DNA from: Acidimicrobiia bacterium
Lineage (GTDB): Bacteria; Actinomycetota; Acidimicrobiia; Acidimicrobiales; Aldehydirespiratoraceae
Direction of reading: 5' to 3'
Assembly: GCA_022828135.1 (NCBI GenBank)
Contig: JAJEJB010000008.1
Location: forward strand, 1-63,190
DNA length: 63,190 nt
This document shows positions 33,907 through 42,764 of this stretch, one piece after another. The stretch's first letter is position 1, and the number at the start of each line of letters is the position of its first letter. The notes below the pieces were generated by a model that did no database searches, was not told where the DNA came from, and was given only the letters and a program-made list of their open reading frames with translations. Both the position numbers and the translations under genes were made by a program.

Positions 33907-34701
33907 CTACCCAGCGTCGTCGGGCGCCGACCACGGGCGGGCGTGGCCGACCAGCGCGGCCACCACGCCGTCGATGGTGTGCTCGGATGCCTCCACGGTG
34001 ACTTCGAGGCCGTGGGAGGCTGCGGTGGCTGACGTGGCCGGGCCTATGGAGGCCACCAGGGGCGGGACCGCGTCGGCGCCGACCTCGTCCACCAGACGCG
34101 TGACCGTGGACGACGAAGTGAACACCACACCGTCGGAGGCGGCCACCGCCCGACGCTGGTCGTCGGTCAGGCGGGCGGCCACGTTCCGGTAGGCGGCCAC
34201 GTCCAGCACCTCCCAGCCGGCGTCTCGCAGGCTGTCGGGCAGCACCGGGCGGGCGACCGCGGCCCGGGCCAGCACCACGAGGCTGCCGCTGCGCCCGGAG
34301 CCGGGTGCGGGGAACGCTTGCACCAAGCCCTCAGCGATCGATCGGTCGGGCACCAGCCGCACGGTCAGCCCCACCGCGGCGGCCCGGGCTGCGGTCCCCG
34401 GACCGATGGCCGCAACGTTGACGCCGGTGGCCAGCGGCCCGGCGGCGGCCGCTCGCTCGGCCCCGTTCGGGCTGGTGACCACCAGCCAGTCGCCCCGTTC
34501 CAGCCGGGCCAGCGCCGCCCGCAGTCCGGCTCCCCCGTCAGCAGGATCGGTGATGGCGATCACCGGGGCGCTGACCACCTCGGCCCCGGCCGCGGCCAGA
34601 CCGTCGGTCAAGGGCTGGGCCTGGCGGCGCGGCCGGCAAACCACGATCTTCAGCCCGGCCAGCGGCTTGGGGGCTTGAGGCCGGGGCCGCGCCGGGCTCA
34701 T
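33907..34701 (-). CDS. hemD: Uroporphyrinogen-III synthase
   Basis: This 264-residue protein has the two-lobed HemD pattern: LKIVVCRPRRQAQPLTDGLAAAG at the start, DWLVVTSPNGAERAA, and DGVVFTSSSTVTRLVDEVG with VASIGPATSATAASHGLEV near the end. It closes the linear tetrapyrrole made by HemC. ATG 34701 overlaps the hemC stop (atga). A short Pro/Arg-rich stretch precedes the domain. Sequence divergence is typical for HemD, so position between hemC and hemB adds weight. Confidence 0.88.
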   Translation of the reverse strand: MSPARPRPQAPKPLAGLKIVVCRPRRQAQPLTDGLAAAGAEVVSAPVIAITDPADGGAGLRAALARLERGDWLVVTSPNGAERAAAAGPLATGVNVAAIGPGTAARAAAVGLTVRLVPDRSIAEGLVQAFPAPGSGRSGSLVVLARAAVARPVLPDSLRDAGWEVLDVAAYRNVAARLTDDQRRAVAASDGVVFTSSSTVTRLVDEVGADAVPPLVASIGPATSATAASHGLEVTVEASEHTIDGVVAALVGHARPWSAPDDAG

Positions 34702-35603
34702 GGGGCCGCTCCCATGAGCTCCCGGCCGCCGCATTCGTCCAGCAGGTGCCGGGCCACGGACCGGCCCAGCGTCTCGGGATCACGGCCCCGGCGGGTGTCG
34801 CGGACGAGCTCCCGGCCGTCGAGCGACGCCACCAGCCCGGTCAGCTCCAGACCGCCGCCTGGAGCGTCGCCGGCGTGGGCGCCGGCCGGCAGGCTGCAGT
34901 CGCCGCCCAGTTCGGCCAGGAAGGCCCGCTCCGCGTCGACCGCCCGCCGGCTCGGCCCGTGTTCGGTGGCGAGCAGTGTCTCGAGCACGGTCCGGTCATC
35001 GGCTCGGCACTCCACCGCGATGGCTCCCTGCCCGACCTGGGGCACGAAGACGTCCGGTTCGAGCACGTCGAGCACGTCCGGTTGGAGCCCCAGGCGCTGC
35101 AGGGCCGCGGCGGCCATGACAATGGCGTCGAAGTCGGCGGCCTTGTCGAGCCGGGTGGCGATGTTGCCCCGCAGCTCGGCGAAGGACAGGTCGGGCCGCA
35201 TCCAAGCCAGTTGGGCCTTGCGCCTGACCGAGCCCGTGGCCACCGTCGCGCCGGCAGGCAATTCAGCCAGCCGGCAGCCCACCAGGGCGTCCCGCGGGTC
35301 GCCTCGCCTCGGCACCGCGGCCAGTACCAAGCCCTCAGGAGTCGACGACGGCAGGTCCTTGGCCGAGTGCACTGCGATATCGGCCCGTCCGTCGAGCACG
35401 GCGGCCTGCACTTCCTTCACGAACACGCCCTTGCCGCCCATGGCATGGATCGGGTCGTCGGGTCGCCGGTCACCGGTGGTGGACACCACAACCGGATCGG
35501 TTGCCACCCCGCCGGCCTCGGCCAGCAGCCCGGCCACGATGCTGGTCTGCCGGAGGGCCAAGGCACTGCCCCTGGTGGCCGCTCTCAGAGGCCGACCGGT
35601 CAT
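34698..35603 (-). CDS. hemC: Hydroxymethylbilane synthase (porphobilinogen deaminase)
   Basis: This 301-residue enzyme polymerises four porphobilinogens. It has LRAATRGSALALRQT at the start, GGKGVFVKEVQAAVLDGRADIAVHSAKDLPS in the middle, and the dipyrromethane-cofactor cysteine C236 in GGDCSLPAGA. Length is as expected. It lies 10 bp after hemA and overlaps hemD. Confidence 0.94.
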   Translation of the reverse strand: MTGRPLRAATRGSALALRQTSIVAGLLAEAGGVATDPVVVSTTGDRRPDDPIHAMGGKGVFVKEVQAAVLDGRADIAVHSAKDLPSSTPEGLVLAAVPRRGDPRDALVGCRLAELPAGATVATGSVRRKAQLAWMRPDLSFAELRGNIATRLDKAADFDAIVMAAAALQRLGLQPDVLDVLEPDVFVPQVGQGAIAVECRADDRTVLETLLATEHGPSRRAVDAERAFLAELGGDCSLPAGAHAGDAPGGGLELTGLVASLDGRELVRDTRRGRDPETLGRSVARHLLDECGGRELMGAAP

Positions 35604-35613
35604 GGTGCCGCGT

Positions 35614-36873
35614 CTACAGGTCGAACAGGTCGCGTAGTGCTTCGGCCAGCCGGTCGCCCCGGGCGTGGCCGGCCGCGTCCTTGAGCCGGATGGTCGGCTC
35701 GTGGAGAAGCTTGTTCACCACGCCGCGCAGCAGGGACTCCACCGCGGCGCGCTGGGCGGGCGAGAGATCGGCGAGGCGCGACGCATGGCGGTCCAGCTCG
35801 CTCGCGCTGAGAAGCTCCGCTCGGCCCCTCAGCGCCGCGATGAGCGGAGCGACCTCACGGGCCGATGCCTCGGCCAGGTAGAACTCGGCCTCTTCGTCGA
35901 TGATGGCCCGTACCGAGTCGATCTCCTGGGTGCGACCGGACCGTTCCCGTTCCACGAAGTCGCCCAGGTCGTCCATGTCGAGCAGGGTCACGCCGGGCAG
36001 TTCCCGAGCGGCGGGTTCCACGTCGCGGGGCACGGCCACATCGACGATCAGCAGCTCCGCGCCCGCTCGTCGGGCCATCACCGCGTCGATGTCGCTGTGT
36101 TCGAGGACGATCTCGGTGGCTCCGGTGGTGGTGATGGCCACGTCGGCGCTCACCAGAGCAGTGTCCAGCTCGGCCAGGGCCACGGCCCGCCCGCCGCACA
36201 GCTGCGCGGCGGCTACGGCCCGCTCCGGCGTGCGGCTCGCTACGGCTATGTCGCCGGGGTGGGCGTCGGCCAGGGACTTGAGCGTGCCCGCGGCCACCTC
36301 GCCCGCGCCCAGCACGAGCACCCGGCGGCCGGCCAGACCCCCGAGCCGCTCGTCGGCCAGAGCGACCGCGGCATGCGACAGGGAGGCGATGCCGCGGGCG
36401 ATGCCGGTCTCGGTGCGGGCCCGCTTGCCGGTCTCGACCGCGCGGCGGAACAGAGGCTCGAGCACCGCCCCGACTGTGCCCTCCGAACGGGCTGCCTGCC
36501 ATGCGTCCCGCACCTGGCCAAGCACCTCATGCTCGCCCACCACCACCGAGTCGAGCCCGGCGGCCACGGTGAACAGGTGCCGCACCGCGTCGGCGTCGTG
36601 GTGGGCGTACAACTCGTCTCCCACGATCTCGGGCGGCAGCCCCGAATGGCGGGCGATCAGCTCCCGGACGTCGGCGTAGCCGCCGTGGAAGCGCTCAGCG
36701 TAGGCGTAGACCTCGATGCGGTTGCATGTGGACAGCAGCACCGACTCGCTGAGGTGCTCGGCCGCAGCGAGGTCGTGGAGGGCCTTGGGGAGGTCGTCGG
36801 GCGCGACCGTCATCCGCTCGAGCAGGCCGAGCGGCGTGGCGCGGTGATTGCAACCGACCACTACCAGCGACAT
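35614..36873 (-). CDS. hemA: Glutamyl-tRNA reductase
   Basis: This 419-residue enzyme starts the C5 heme pathway by reducing glutamyl-tRNA to glutamate-1-semialdehyde. Signatures: VGCNHRATPLGLLER, the nucleophile C50 in LLSTCNRIEVYAY, VVVGEHEVLGQVRDA, and the NADPH site RVLVLGAGEVAAGTLKSL near 165. It leads the operon hemA-hemC-hemD-hemB-hemL-yceI, all on the minus strand. Confidence 0.94.
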   Translation of the reverse strand: MSLVVVGCNHRATPLGLLERMTVAPDDLPKALHDLAAAEHLSESVLLSTCNRIEVYAYAERFHGGYADVRELIARHSGLPPEIVGDELYAHHDADAVRHLFTVAAGLDSVVVGEHEVLGQVRDAWQAARSEGTVGAVLEPLFRRAVETGKRARTETGIARGIASLSHAAVALADERLGGLAGRRVLVLGAGEVAAGTLKSLADAHPGDIAVASRTPERAVAAAQLCGGRAVALAELDTALVSADVAITTTGATEIVLEHSDIDAVMARRAGAELLIVDVAVPRDVEPAARELPGVTLLDMDDLGDFVERERSGRTQEIDSVRAIIDEEAEFYLAEASAREVAPLIAALRGRAELLSASELDRHASRLADLSPAQRAAVESLLRGVVNKLLHEPTIRLKDAAGHARGDRLAEALRDLFDL

Positions 36874-36924
36874 CGAATCGGATGCTATCGCTGCCCGGCG
36901 GCCGGCGGGCAGCCCGAGTCGGGG

Positions 36925-37014
36925 TCAGCGGGCCAGAAAGAAGAGCTGTAACACCCCGGCCACGACGATGATGGCCAGCAGCGCCACGATGGCGATGGTG
37001 GTTCCCGGTCTCAT
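36925..37014 (-). CDS. 29-residue single-helix membrane protein
   Basis: This tiny frame reads MRPGTTIAIVALLAIIVVAG and ends LQLFFLAR. It is one hydrophobic helix with a basic residue at each end. Its ATG overlaps the stop of the S-adenosylmethionine hydrolase gene (atga), the same coupling seen between most genes here, which argues that it is translated. It lies 51 bp before hemA. I know no named family for it; it could be a regulatory or assembly microprotein. Confidence 0.5.
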   Translation of the reverse strand: MRPGTTIAIVALLAIIVVAGVLQLFFLAR

Positions 37015-37979
37015 GGCTGGCCTCCTTGCTCCTGCGACCCTGCAGCCACGCCGGCCCGGGGACTGAGTCCGACCGACGTCACCACCGTCGGGCTGCCAGT
37101 CCGGCGGTCGCCGGCCGCGGCGGGGGCGAGGCGCACCTCGGATCCCTCGTGCAGCCCAAGCTCGTCGGCCGCGGAGCGTTGGGGCAGGGCCAGCGACACC
37201 AGCCCGCTCGAGTCGGTGACGAGACCGACGCGTCCCGGCGGCACGTCCGCATAGGCCCGGGCTCGCTCAGCCGTTCGCAGGTCTTCTCCAGCCGTCACCT
37301 GCAGCAGAGTGCCGGTGGCGGCCATCTCGTCCACTTCGGCCGGATCGATGTTGAGCTGGCAGTTGCCGAAGCGGTCCACCCACAGCACCTCGGCCACCAG
37401 GTCGTCGCCGTCGCGCCGGCTCACCGGCAGCATTCCGGGAGTCAGCGTGGCCACGTCGACGGCCGGCCCAAGATCGCTCAGCGGCACCCCACGGCAGAGG
37501 TGAGCGGCCGCCGGGGCGAACACGTCACGGCCGTCGAAGGTCGAGCCCAGCTCGTCGAGGTTCTCCAGCCGGTAGTCGGCGTTGGCCAGTTCCACCGCCC
37601 GCCCGGCCCCGCCGACGAGGGCCACCACGGGGGCCAGCAACCCGTTGTCCGGTCCGACCAGCACCGAGGCGCCGTCGCCCACCTCCACCGCCACCGGCCG
37701 GCGATCGGTGCCCACCCCGGGGTCGACCACAGCCAGAACCACACCCGGCAGCAGGTACTGGGCGGCCCGGGCCAGCGCCAACCCGCCGGCTCGCACGTTG
37801 CAGGGCGCGATGCCGTGGGTGACGTCCACCACCCGCACATGGGGCGCGATGGCCGCGATGACCGAGTGGACCACCCCGACGAACTCGTCGCCGTGGCCGT
37901 AGTCCGACAGGAACGAGATCGTGTCGTAGCCGCCGCCCGAGCCGCCGGAGCCGGCCGGCGACGATGAGCTCCCGGTCAC
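37011..37979 (-). CDS. S-adenosyl-L-methionine hydrolase (adenosine-forming), DUF62 family
   Basis: This 322-residue protein belongs to the SAM hydroxide adenosyltransferase/fluorinase-like family: ISFLSDYGHGDEFVGVVHSV at the start, VDVTHGIAPCNVRAGGLALA, VVDPGVGTDRRPVAVEV, VGPDNGLL and a C-terminal barrel with WVDRFGNCQLNI. The family splits S-adenosylmethionine to adenosine and methionine. A Gly/Ser-rich stretch of about 17 residues precedes the domain. GTG 37979 overlaps the proC stop, and its own stop overlaps the 29-residue microprotein. In a genome rich in methyl-group metabolism it could tune SAM levels, but that is speculation. Confidence 0.87.
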   Translation of the reverse strand: MTGSSSSPAGSGGSGGGYDTISFLSDYGHGDEFVGVVHSVIAAIAPHVRVVDVTHGIAPCNVRAGGLALARAAQYLLPGVVLAVVDPGVGTDRRPVAVEVGDGASVLVGPDNGLLAPVVALVGGAGRAVELANADYRLENLDELGSTFDGRDVFAPAAAHLCRGVPLSDLGPAVDVATLTPGMLPVSRRDGDDLVAEVLWVDRFGNCQLNIDPAEVDEMAATGTLLQVTAGEDLRTAERARAYADVPPGRVGLVTDSSGLVSLALPQRSAADELGLHEGSEVRLAPAAAGDRRTGSPTVVTSVGLSPRAGVAAGSQEQGGQP

Positions 37980-38764
37980 TGGCCCAGCTCGCGGGAGCGG
38001 CGAGTGGCTGCCTCGACCACCCGGTCGATGAGGTCCATGAAGCCGGCTTCGTCGAGCACGGCCAAGCCCGCGGCGGTGGTGCCGCCGGGGGAGGTGACGT
38101 TCTCGCGCAGGCGGCCCGGGTCCTCCCCCGACTCCGCCAGCAGCGTGGCCGCCCCCAGCAGCGTCTGGCGTACCAATGCGTCGGCCACCGCAGGATCGAG
38201 GCCCTGAGCGGTGCCCGCGGCCCGCAGCGCCTCGGCCAGCCGGAACAGGTACGCGGGGCCGCTGCCCGACAGGCCGGTGACCGCGTCGAGGTCGGCTTCG
38301 GCCACCACCACCACCGTTCCCACCGCCTCGAGAATGCTGCGGGCCCATTCCAGGTCTTCGGGCCCGGCCGCCGATCCACCGGCGATGGCGGCCGCGCCCG
38401 CCCCGACCAGCGCCGGGGTGTTGGGCATGGCCCGCACGACCGGGGTTCCGGCCGGCAGGCCGGCCTCGATTGCCTCCGTGCGCACCCCCGCCGCGATGGA
38501 CAGCACCCGTGCGGTTGCCGCCGCGGCCAGCGCGGGCAGCACCGCGGCCACCACATCGGGCTTCACTGCGATCACAGCGCCGATCCCGTGGAGCGGTTCG
38601 GTGGAGACCGACACGCCGGGTGTCGCGGCCGCGACGGCCTGCCGCCGGGCCGGGTCGGGCTCCACCACGTGGAGCTCGTCCGCGTCGGCCCAGCCGCTGG
38701 ACACGAGGCCTCCGAGCAGGGCCTCGCCCATCTTTCCGCCGCCGATCACCTGCAACCGGGCCAT
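37976..38764 (-). CDS. proC: Pyrroline-5-carboxylate reductase
   Basis: This 262-residue enzyme makes proline from pyrroline-5-carboxylate using NAD(P)H. It has the N-terminal Rossmann motif VIGGGKMGEALLGGL, VKPDVVAAVLP, VVRAMPNTPALVGAG, and the signature AVTGLSGSGPAYLFRLAEAL followed by ENVTSPGGTTAAGL. Length is typical. Its stop overlaps the GTG of the DUF62 gene. Confidence 0.94.
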   Translation of the reverse strand: MARLQVIGGGKMGEALLGGLVSSGWADADELHVVEPDPARRQAVAAATPGVSVSTEPLHGIGAVIAVKPDVVAAVLPALAAAATARVLSIAAGVRTEAIEAGLPAGTPVVRAMPNTPALVGAGAAAIAGGSAAGPEDLEWARSILEAVGTVVVVAEADLDAVTGLSGSGPAYLFRLAEALRAAGTAQGLDPAVADALVRQTLLGAATLLAESGEDPGRLRENVTSPGGTTAAGLAVLDEAGFMDLIDRVVEAATRRSRELGQ

Positions 38765-38793
38765 GGGGCCATGCTAGGGCCAGGCCCCTGTTC

Positions 38794-39705
38794 TCAGCCG
38801 ATGCTGGTGCTGTGGCGGGTGGTGATCTGGAGGTCGCGGCGGATCACCCCGGTCAGTGCTGCGATGACAATGATCCCGCCGAACACCTGGGCGATCTTGA
38901 TCGGCTCGTCCAGGAAGGCGGCGGCGAGGACCATCGTGAGCGGAGGCGCGCCCAGAAGGGCCATCGACGAGACGGTGATCCGCACATGCTTGTGGGCCCA
39001 GTTCATCAGCAGATGGCCCGATCCCGGAACGGCGACCAGCGCGGCCACCCACAGCCAGGCGGTTGTATCCGGCCAAGACAGGCCGTCACCGGTCAGGACG
39101 GCCGGCGGGGTGACCACGACCATGGCGACAATCCACGCCACCGCTTGGAATTCCAAGGCACCGACCTTCTGGCGGGCCTCCTTGGCCAGCGCCATCTGGG
39201 CGGAGAAGCACAGCAGGGCCAGCACGGCCAGCCCGTCGCCGCGCAGGCTCCAGGTGGGCACCGAGGCCGAACCGAACAGCACCAGCGCGGTGCCGGCCAG
39301 CGCGGTCGCCACCAGCGCCAACAGCTTGAGCGAGACCGGTTCGGCGAACCGGTGTACCGCCGCCCAGATCAACACGATGGGCACCAGCGACACGATCATG
39401 GCCACGTTGGTGACGGTGGTGGACTTGATGCTCTGGTAGAACGCGATGTACCACAGCCCGAGCATCACCGCGGAGGGCAGGCAGGCCCGCACCTGGGGCC
39501 ACGTCACCCGGCCCCGCCGGGCCAGAACGACCCCTCCGTAGACGAGAGAGCTCAGAACCAACCGCCAGAAGGCCAGTTGCACTGCGCCCAGGTCCACCTG
39601 GCGCACCAGGATGTTGCCGAAGCTCCAGCACACCACTGCGCCCGTTACCGCCGTCAGGCCCATGGGGTGCCACTGCGTGGCCCGTGACGACATGGCGGCA
39701 GTCAT
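38794..39705 (-). CDS. EamA-family (DMT superfamily) transporter
   Basis: This 303-residue permease has about ten hydrophobic helices in two EamA repeats (AVTGAVVCWSFGNILVRQVD near the start and a second repeat from GLAVLALLCFSAQMALAKEA). Such proteins export or import amino acids, metabolites or nucleotide sugars; no substrate can be assigned. ATG 39705 is chosen; a second ATG four codons on is possible. Its end lies 29 bp from the proC start, and a thioesterase and GlnT-like ligase lie upstream on the same strand. Confidence 0.8.
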   Translation of the reverse strand: MTAAMSSRATQWHPMGLTAVTGAVVCWSFGNILVRQVDLGAVQLAFWRLVLSSLVYGGVVLARRGRVTWPQVRACLPSAVMLGLWYIAFYQSIKSTTVTNVAMIVSLVPIVLIWAAVHRFAEPVSLKLLALVATALAGTALVLFGSASVPTWSLRGDGLAVLALLCFSAQMALAKEARQKVGALEFQAVAWIVAMVVVTPPAVLTGDGLSWPDTTAWLWVAALVAVPGSGHLLMNWAHKHVRITVSSMALLGAPPLTMVLAAAFLDEPIKIAQVFGGIIVIAALTGVIRRDLQITTRHSTSIG

Positions 39706-39727
39706 GCGGGGTGGGTGGGGGCCGGGT

Positions 39728-40216
39728 TCAGGCGCCGACGGCTCTGATGGCCCGACCGGTGGTGCCTGCCGGCAGCAGGCGGGCATGGGCGTCGGCGTCG
39801 GCTCGCAGCACCGCATACAGCGCCTCGCCCATGGGGGCTACCCGGTCGATGCTGGTGTCTACGTGCAGCATCATCGACTCCTGGGTGGCGGCCAGCGCGC
39901 CGTCGCCGCTGCGACGCAGCTCGTGGAAGAGGTGGACCCGCTTGGGATCGGCCCCCGCGACCGTGGTGTCCACCGCCAGAGCGGTGCCGGGGGCCAGTTC
40001 GTCGACGAAGACGATGTGGGTCTCCACCGTGTAGAACGATCCGCGGGTCGCAGTCCGGTAGTGCTCGTCGAAACCCATCCGGACGAGGTACTCGTCGCTG
40101 GCCATGCCGAACACGACGCCGTAGAAGCCCTCGCTCATGTGGCCGTTGTAGTCGATCCACTCGTCGAGGACGGCGCCTCCCCAGATGCGTAGCGGCGCGC
40201 CGTCAGCCATAGGCAT
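39728..40216 (-). CDS. Hotdog-fold acyl-CoA thioesterase
   Basis: This 162-residue protein has the 4-hydroxybenzoyl-CoA thioesterase-like start EWIDYNGHMSEGFYGVVFG with the active-site aspartate in that helix, then FVDELAPGTALAVDTTVAG and KRVHLFHEL. Thioesterases of this kind include the betainyl-CoA enzyme of carnitine breakdown, which would suit the methylated-amine context, but the sequence alone does not prove it. It is 36 bp downstream of the GlnT/GmaS-like gene. ATG 40216 and ATG 40210 are both possible starts. Confidence 0.72.
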   Translation of the reverse strand: MPMADGAPLRIWGGAVLDEWIDYNGHMSEGFYGVVFGMASDEYLVRMGFDEHYRTATRGSFYTVETHIVFVDELAPGTALAVDTTVAGADPKRVHLFHELRRSGDGALAATQESMMLHVDTSIDRVAPMGEALYAVLRADADAHARLLPAGTTGRAIRAVGA

Positions 40217-40252
40217 CGAGCCTACGAAGACCTTGACCGGAGGGGGTGTCCG

Positions 40253-41620
40253 TCAGAACAGGGTGAGGTACTGGTCGACCTCTCCGGAGGTGACGACGTG
40301 GTGGTGGGCCAGGAACTCCTCGCGCTTCACCTTCACGTAGTAGTCGCGGTAGGGGCCCTCGGCCGTGTCGCCCAGGCCCCGACCGATCACGTCGCAGGAG
40401 GCGAGCTGGTCGGCGGCGTGCAGCAGCGTGGGCGGCAGGGCCTCGATGCCCTTGGCCGCTATCTGCTCGGCCGACAGGGTGTACAGGTTGTCGGTGTTGG
40501 GCGCGCCCGGATCGAGGTCGCGGTCGATGCCGTCGAGGCCGCAGGCCAGCGTGGCCGCGAACATCAGGTACGGGTTGGCCGCGCCATCGCCCAGGCGGAT
40601 CTCGATGCGGTCGGGCTCGGGCACCCGGATCATCTGGGTGCGGTTGTTGCCCCCGTACACCGCGTAGGCCGGCGCCCAGGTGGCCCCCGATGTGGGCGCA
40701 CCCACCCCCATGCGCTTGTACGAGTTCACGATGGGGCACAGCACCGCCACCAGCGACGAGGCGTGGTCGATGACTCCGCCCACGAACTTGTAGGCCATGT
40801 CGCTCAGGCCGAGGCCCTTGGTGTCGGGCCCGCCGGCGCCCCCGCCGATGAACAGAGGCTCGTCGTTGTCGCCCGACCACAGGCTGAGATGGATGTGCAG
40901 GCCGTTGCCGGTCTTGTCGGCGAACGGCTTGGGCATGAACGTGGCGTAGCGGCCGTCGCGCTGGGCCAGGGTGTGCACCATCAGGCGGAACAGGATGAGC
41001 CGGTCAGCGGTGGTCAGCGCGTCGGAGTACTGCCAGTTCTGCTCGTACTGGCCGTTGGCGTCCTCGTGGTCGTTGGCGTAGTTGCCCCAGCCCATGGCAT
41101 CGAGGTTCTTGGACACCGCGGTGAGGTGGGGCAGCATCCGGGTGAGGCCCTTGGCGTCGTAGCAGGGCAGTGACATGTCGTCGCGGTCGTCGGCCACCGA
41201 GAGGGATCCGTCGTCGTTGCGCACCACCAGCGAGTACTCGGCCTCCACGCCGCACTTGAGCACGAGGTTGCGCTCGGCGGCCGCCTCCAGTGCCCGGCGC
41301 AGGATCACCCTCGGTGCGTACGGCCACAGCTCGCCCTCCACCGTGGGGTCGCACTGCATGGCGGCCACGTTGGGCTGCCACGGCAGCTGCGTGTACGACG
41401 CCGGGTCGGGAAGGGCCAGGATGTCGGGGCTGGAGGGATCCTGGCCCATGGGGCCGGCCGCGAAGCCCGCGAACCCGGCTCCGTCGCTCATCAGTCCCTC
41501 GAGGGCGCCCACGGGCACGAGCTTGGCGCACGGCTTGCCGTGCATCTCCACGAACATGGCGTAGATGAACTCCACGCCGTCGGCTTCCACCCGGCTCCGG
41601 ATCTCGTCGAGCGCGCTCAT
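40253..41620 (-). CDS. glnT: GlnT/GmaS-type glutamine synthetase homolog (possible gamma-glutamylmethylamide synthetase)
   Basis: This 455-residue ATP-dependent ligase is of the type III GlnT group, shown by MHGKPCAKLVPVGALEG, DGAGFAGFAAGP, GVEAEYSL, NDHEDANGQYEQNW, ATFMPKPFADKTGNGLHIHL, VNSYKRMG and GNNRTQMIRVP. Members include GmaS, which joins methylamine to glutamate, and enzymes that use ammonia or other amines. It is divergent from glxBCD, the homologs of N-methylglutamate synthase, so a methylamine role through N-methylglutamate is likely. ATG 41620 gives a normal N-terminus. A dispersed repeat sits in the 244-bp divergent region. Confidence 0.85.
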   Translation of the reverse strand: MSALDEIRSRVEADGVEFIYAMFVEMHGKPCAKLVPVGALEGLMSDGAGFAGFAAGPMGQDPSSPDILALPDPASYTQLPWQPNVAAMQCDPTVEGELWPYAPRVILRRALEAAAERNLVLKCGVEAEYSLVVRNDDGSLSVADDRDDMSLPCYDAKGLTRMLPHLTAVSKNLDAMGWGNYANDHEDANGQYEQNWQYSDALTTADRLILFRLMVHTLAQRDGRYATFMPKPFADKTGNGLHIHLSLWSGDNDEPLFIGGGAGGPDTKGLGLSDMAYKFVGGVIDHASSLVAVLCPIVNSYKRMGVGAPTSGATWAPAYAVYGGNNRTQMIRVPEPDRIEIRLGDGAANPYLMFAATLACGLDGIDRDLDPGAPNTDNLYTLSAEQIAAKGIEALPPTLLHAADQLASCDVIGRGLGDTAEGPYRDYYVKVKREEFLAHHHVVTSGEVDQYLTLF

Positions 41621-41745
41621 GTGGTTCCCCCTGTGGTCGTGCCGTAGTTGGCTGGGTTGCGGCAGCCGAGAGTAGTCAACGATCCCGTTGCGAGGGAATT
41701 GGCGCGGAGGTCGAGTCGCCGGACCCAGAGGCCGAGCCTGCGAGG

Positions 41746-41787
41746 CCGTGGCCCGAGCGGCCCGTGAGCGAAGCGAACAAGAGCGGG
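41746..41787 (+). repeat. Dispersed repeat, copy 2
   Basis: This copy (core ggcccgtgagcgaagcgaac) lies in the divergent glnT-glxB intergenic region. It is nearly identical to copy 3, 1.7 kb away in the same orientation, and is the complement of copies 1 and 4. The 41621-41864 region must also hold two divergent promoters, which I cannot place with confidence. Confidence 0.8.
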
Positions 41788-41864
41788 AATGAGGTCGGGG
41801 CCGCGACGGGCGCTACCGTGCGGGCCGGACTTTGCCAGGTAGAGCACTTCGGGGGACAAGCGGT

Positions 41865-42764
41865 ATGTGCGGGATCGTGGGCCTGTTCTGCAAGACCGAG
41901 ACCCATCGTCATGAGTTGGGCCGGTTGACTGCGGTGATGTTGCGCGAGATGCGCGACCGGGGCCCCGACAGCGCCGGGTTCGCGTCCTACGACGCGGGCA
42001 TGCCCGACCGCACCCGCATCACCGTGCTGGCCGAGGGCGTCACGGTGGACTGGGGTCCGGTGGCAGCCGCGCTCGAGGGCTTGCTGGGCGCCGAGGTCAC
42101 CGTGCGGGCCGTTCACGACCACGCAGTGTTCTCCACCGACGGCGACGGCCGGGCCGCCCGCCAATGGATCATCGACAACGTGGCCGGGGCCACCGTGCTG
42201 AGCTACGGCTCCCAGATCGAGCTGTACAAGGCGGTCGGCGACCCCGACCTGGTGGCCGAGCGCTACGACCTGGCTTCCCGCACCGGCACCCACGCCTTGG
42301 CCCACACCCGCATGGCCACCGAGTCGGCGGTCACCACCAACGGCTCGCACCCGTTCGCCACTGGTGCCGACACGTGCCTGGTGCACAACGGGTCGCTGTC
42401 CAACCACAACCGGCTGCGGCGCTTCCTCGAGGGTCACGGCGAGTCGTTCCAGACCGAGAACGACTCCGAGGTGGCTGCCGGGTACCTGTCGTGGAGGATC
42501 CGCTCCGGCGACACCATCTCGCAGGCGTTGGAGGGGGCCCTCGACGACCTCGACGGCTTCTACACGTTCGCCATCGGGGTGGCCGACGGGTTCGCCATCC
42601 TGCGCGATCCCATCGCCTGCAAGCCGGCGGTGGTGGCCGAGACCGACGACTGGGTGGCCATGTCGTCGGAGTACCGGGCCATCGCCCGCCTGCCGGGCGC
42701 GGCCGACGCCGAGGTGTGGGAGCCTGAGCCGGCCCGCATCTACACCTGGAGCCTGGCCGCATGA
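41865..42764 (+). CDS. glxB: GlxB/MgsA-type class II glutamine amidotransferase
   Basis: This 299-residue protein is an N-terminal-nucleophile glutaminase. ATG 41865 is chosen because it places C2 (MCGIVGLFCK) at the mature N-terminus, which the chemistry needs; a TTG twelve residues upstream does not. Further motifs are MRDRGPDSAGFASYD, ALAHTRMATESAV and VHNGSLSNHNRLRR. With GlxC and GlxD it forms a split version of the glutamate synthase large subunit; in methylotrophs this trio is N-methylglutamate synthase (MgsABC). Its stop overlaps the glxC start (atga). Confidence 0.88.
   Translation: MCGIVGLFCKTETHRHELGRLTAVMLREMRDRGPDSAGFASYDAGMPDRTRITVLAEGVTVDWGPVAAALEGLLGAEVTVRAVHDHAVFSTDGDGRAARQWIIDNVAGATVLSYGSQIELYKAVGDPDLVAERYDLASRTGTHALAHTRMATESAVTTNGSHPFATGADTCLVHNGSLSNHNRLRRFLEGHGESFQTENDSEVAAGYLSWRIRSGDTISQALEGALDDLDGFYTFAIGVADGFAILRDPIACKPAVVAETDDWVAMSSEYRAIARLPGAADAEVWEPEPARIYTWSLAA

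Noticed and set aside
41832..41864. TTG start twelve codons upstream for GlxB
   Set aside because: Class II glutaminases need cysteine directly after the initiator methionine, which only ATG 41865 provides.
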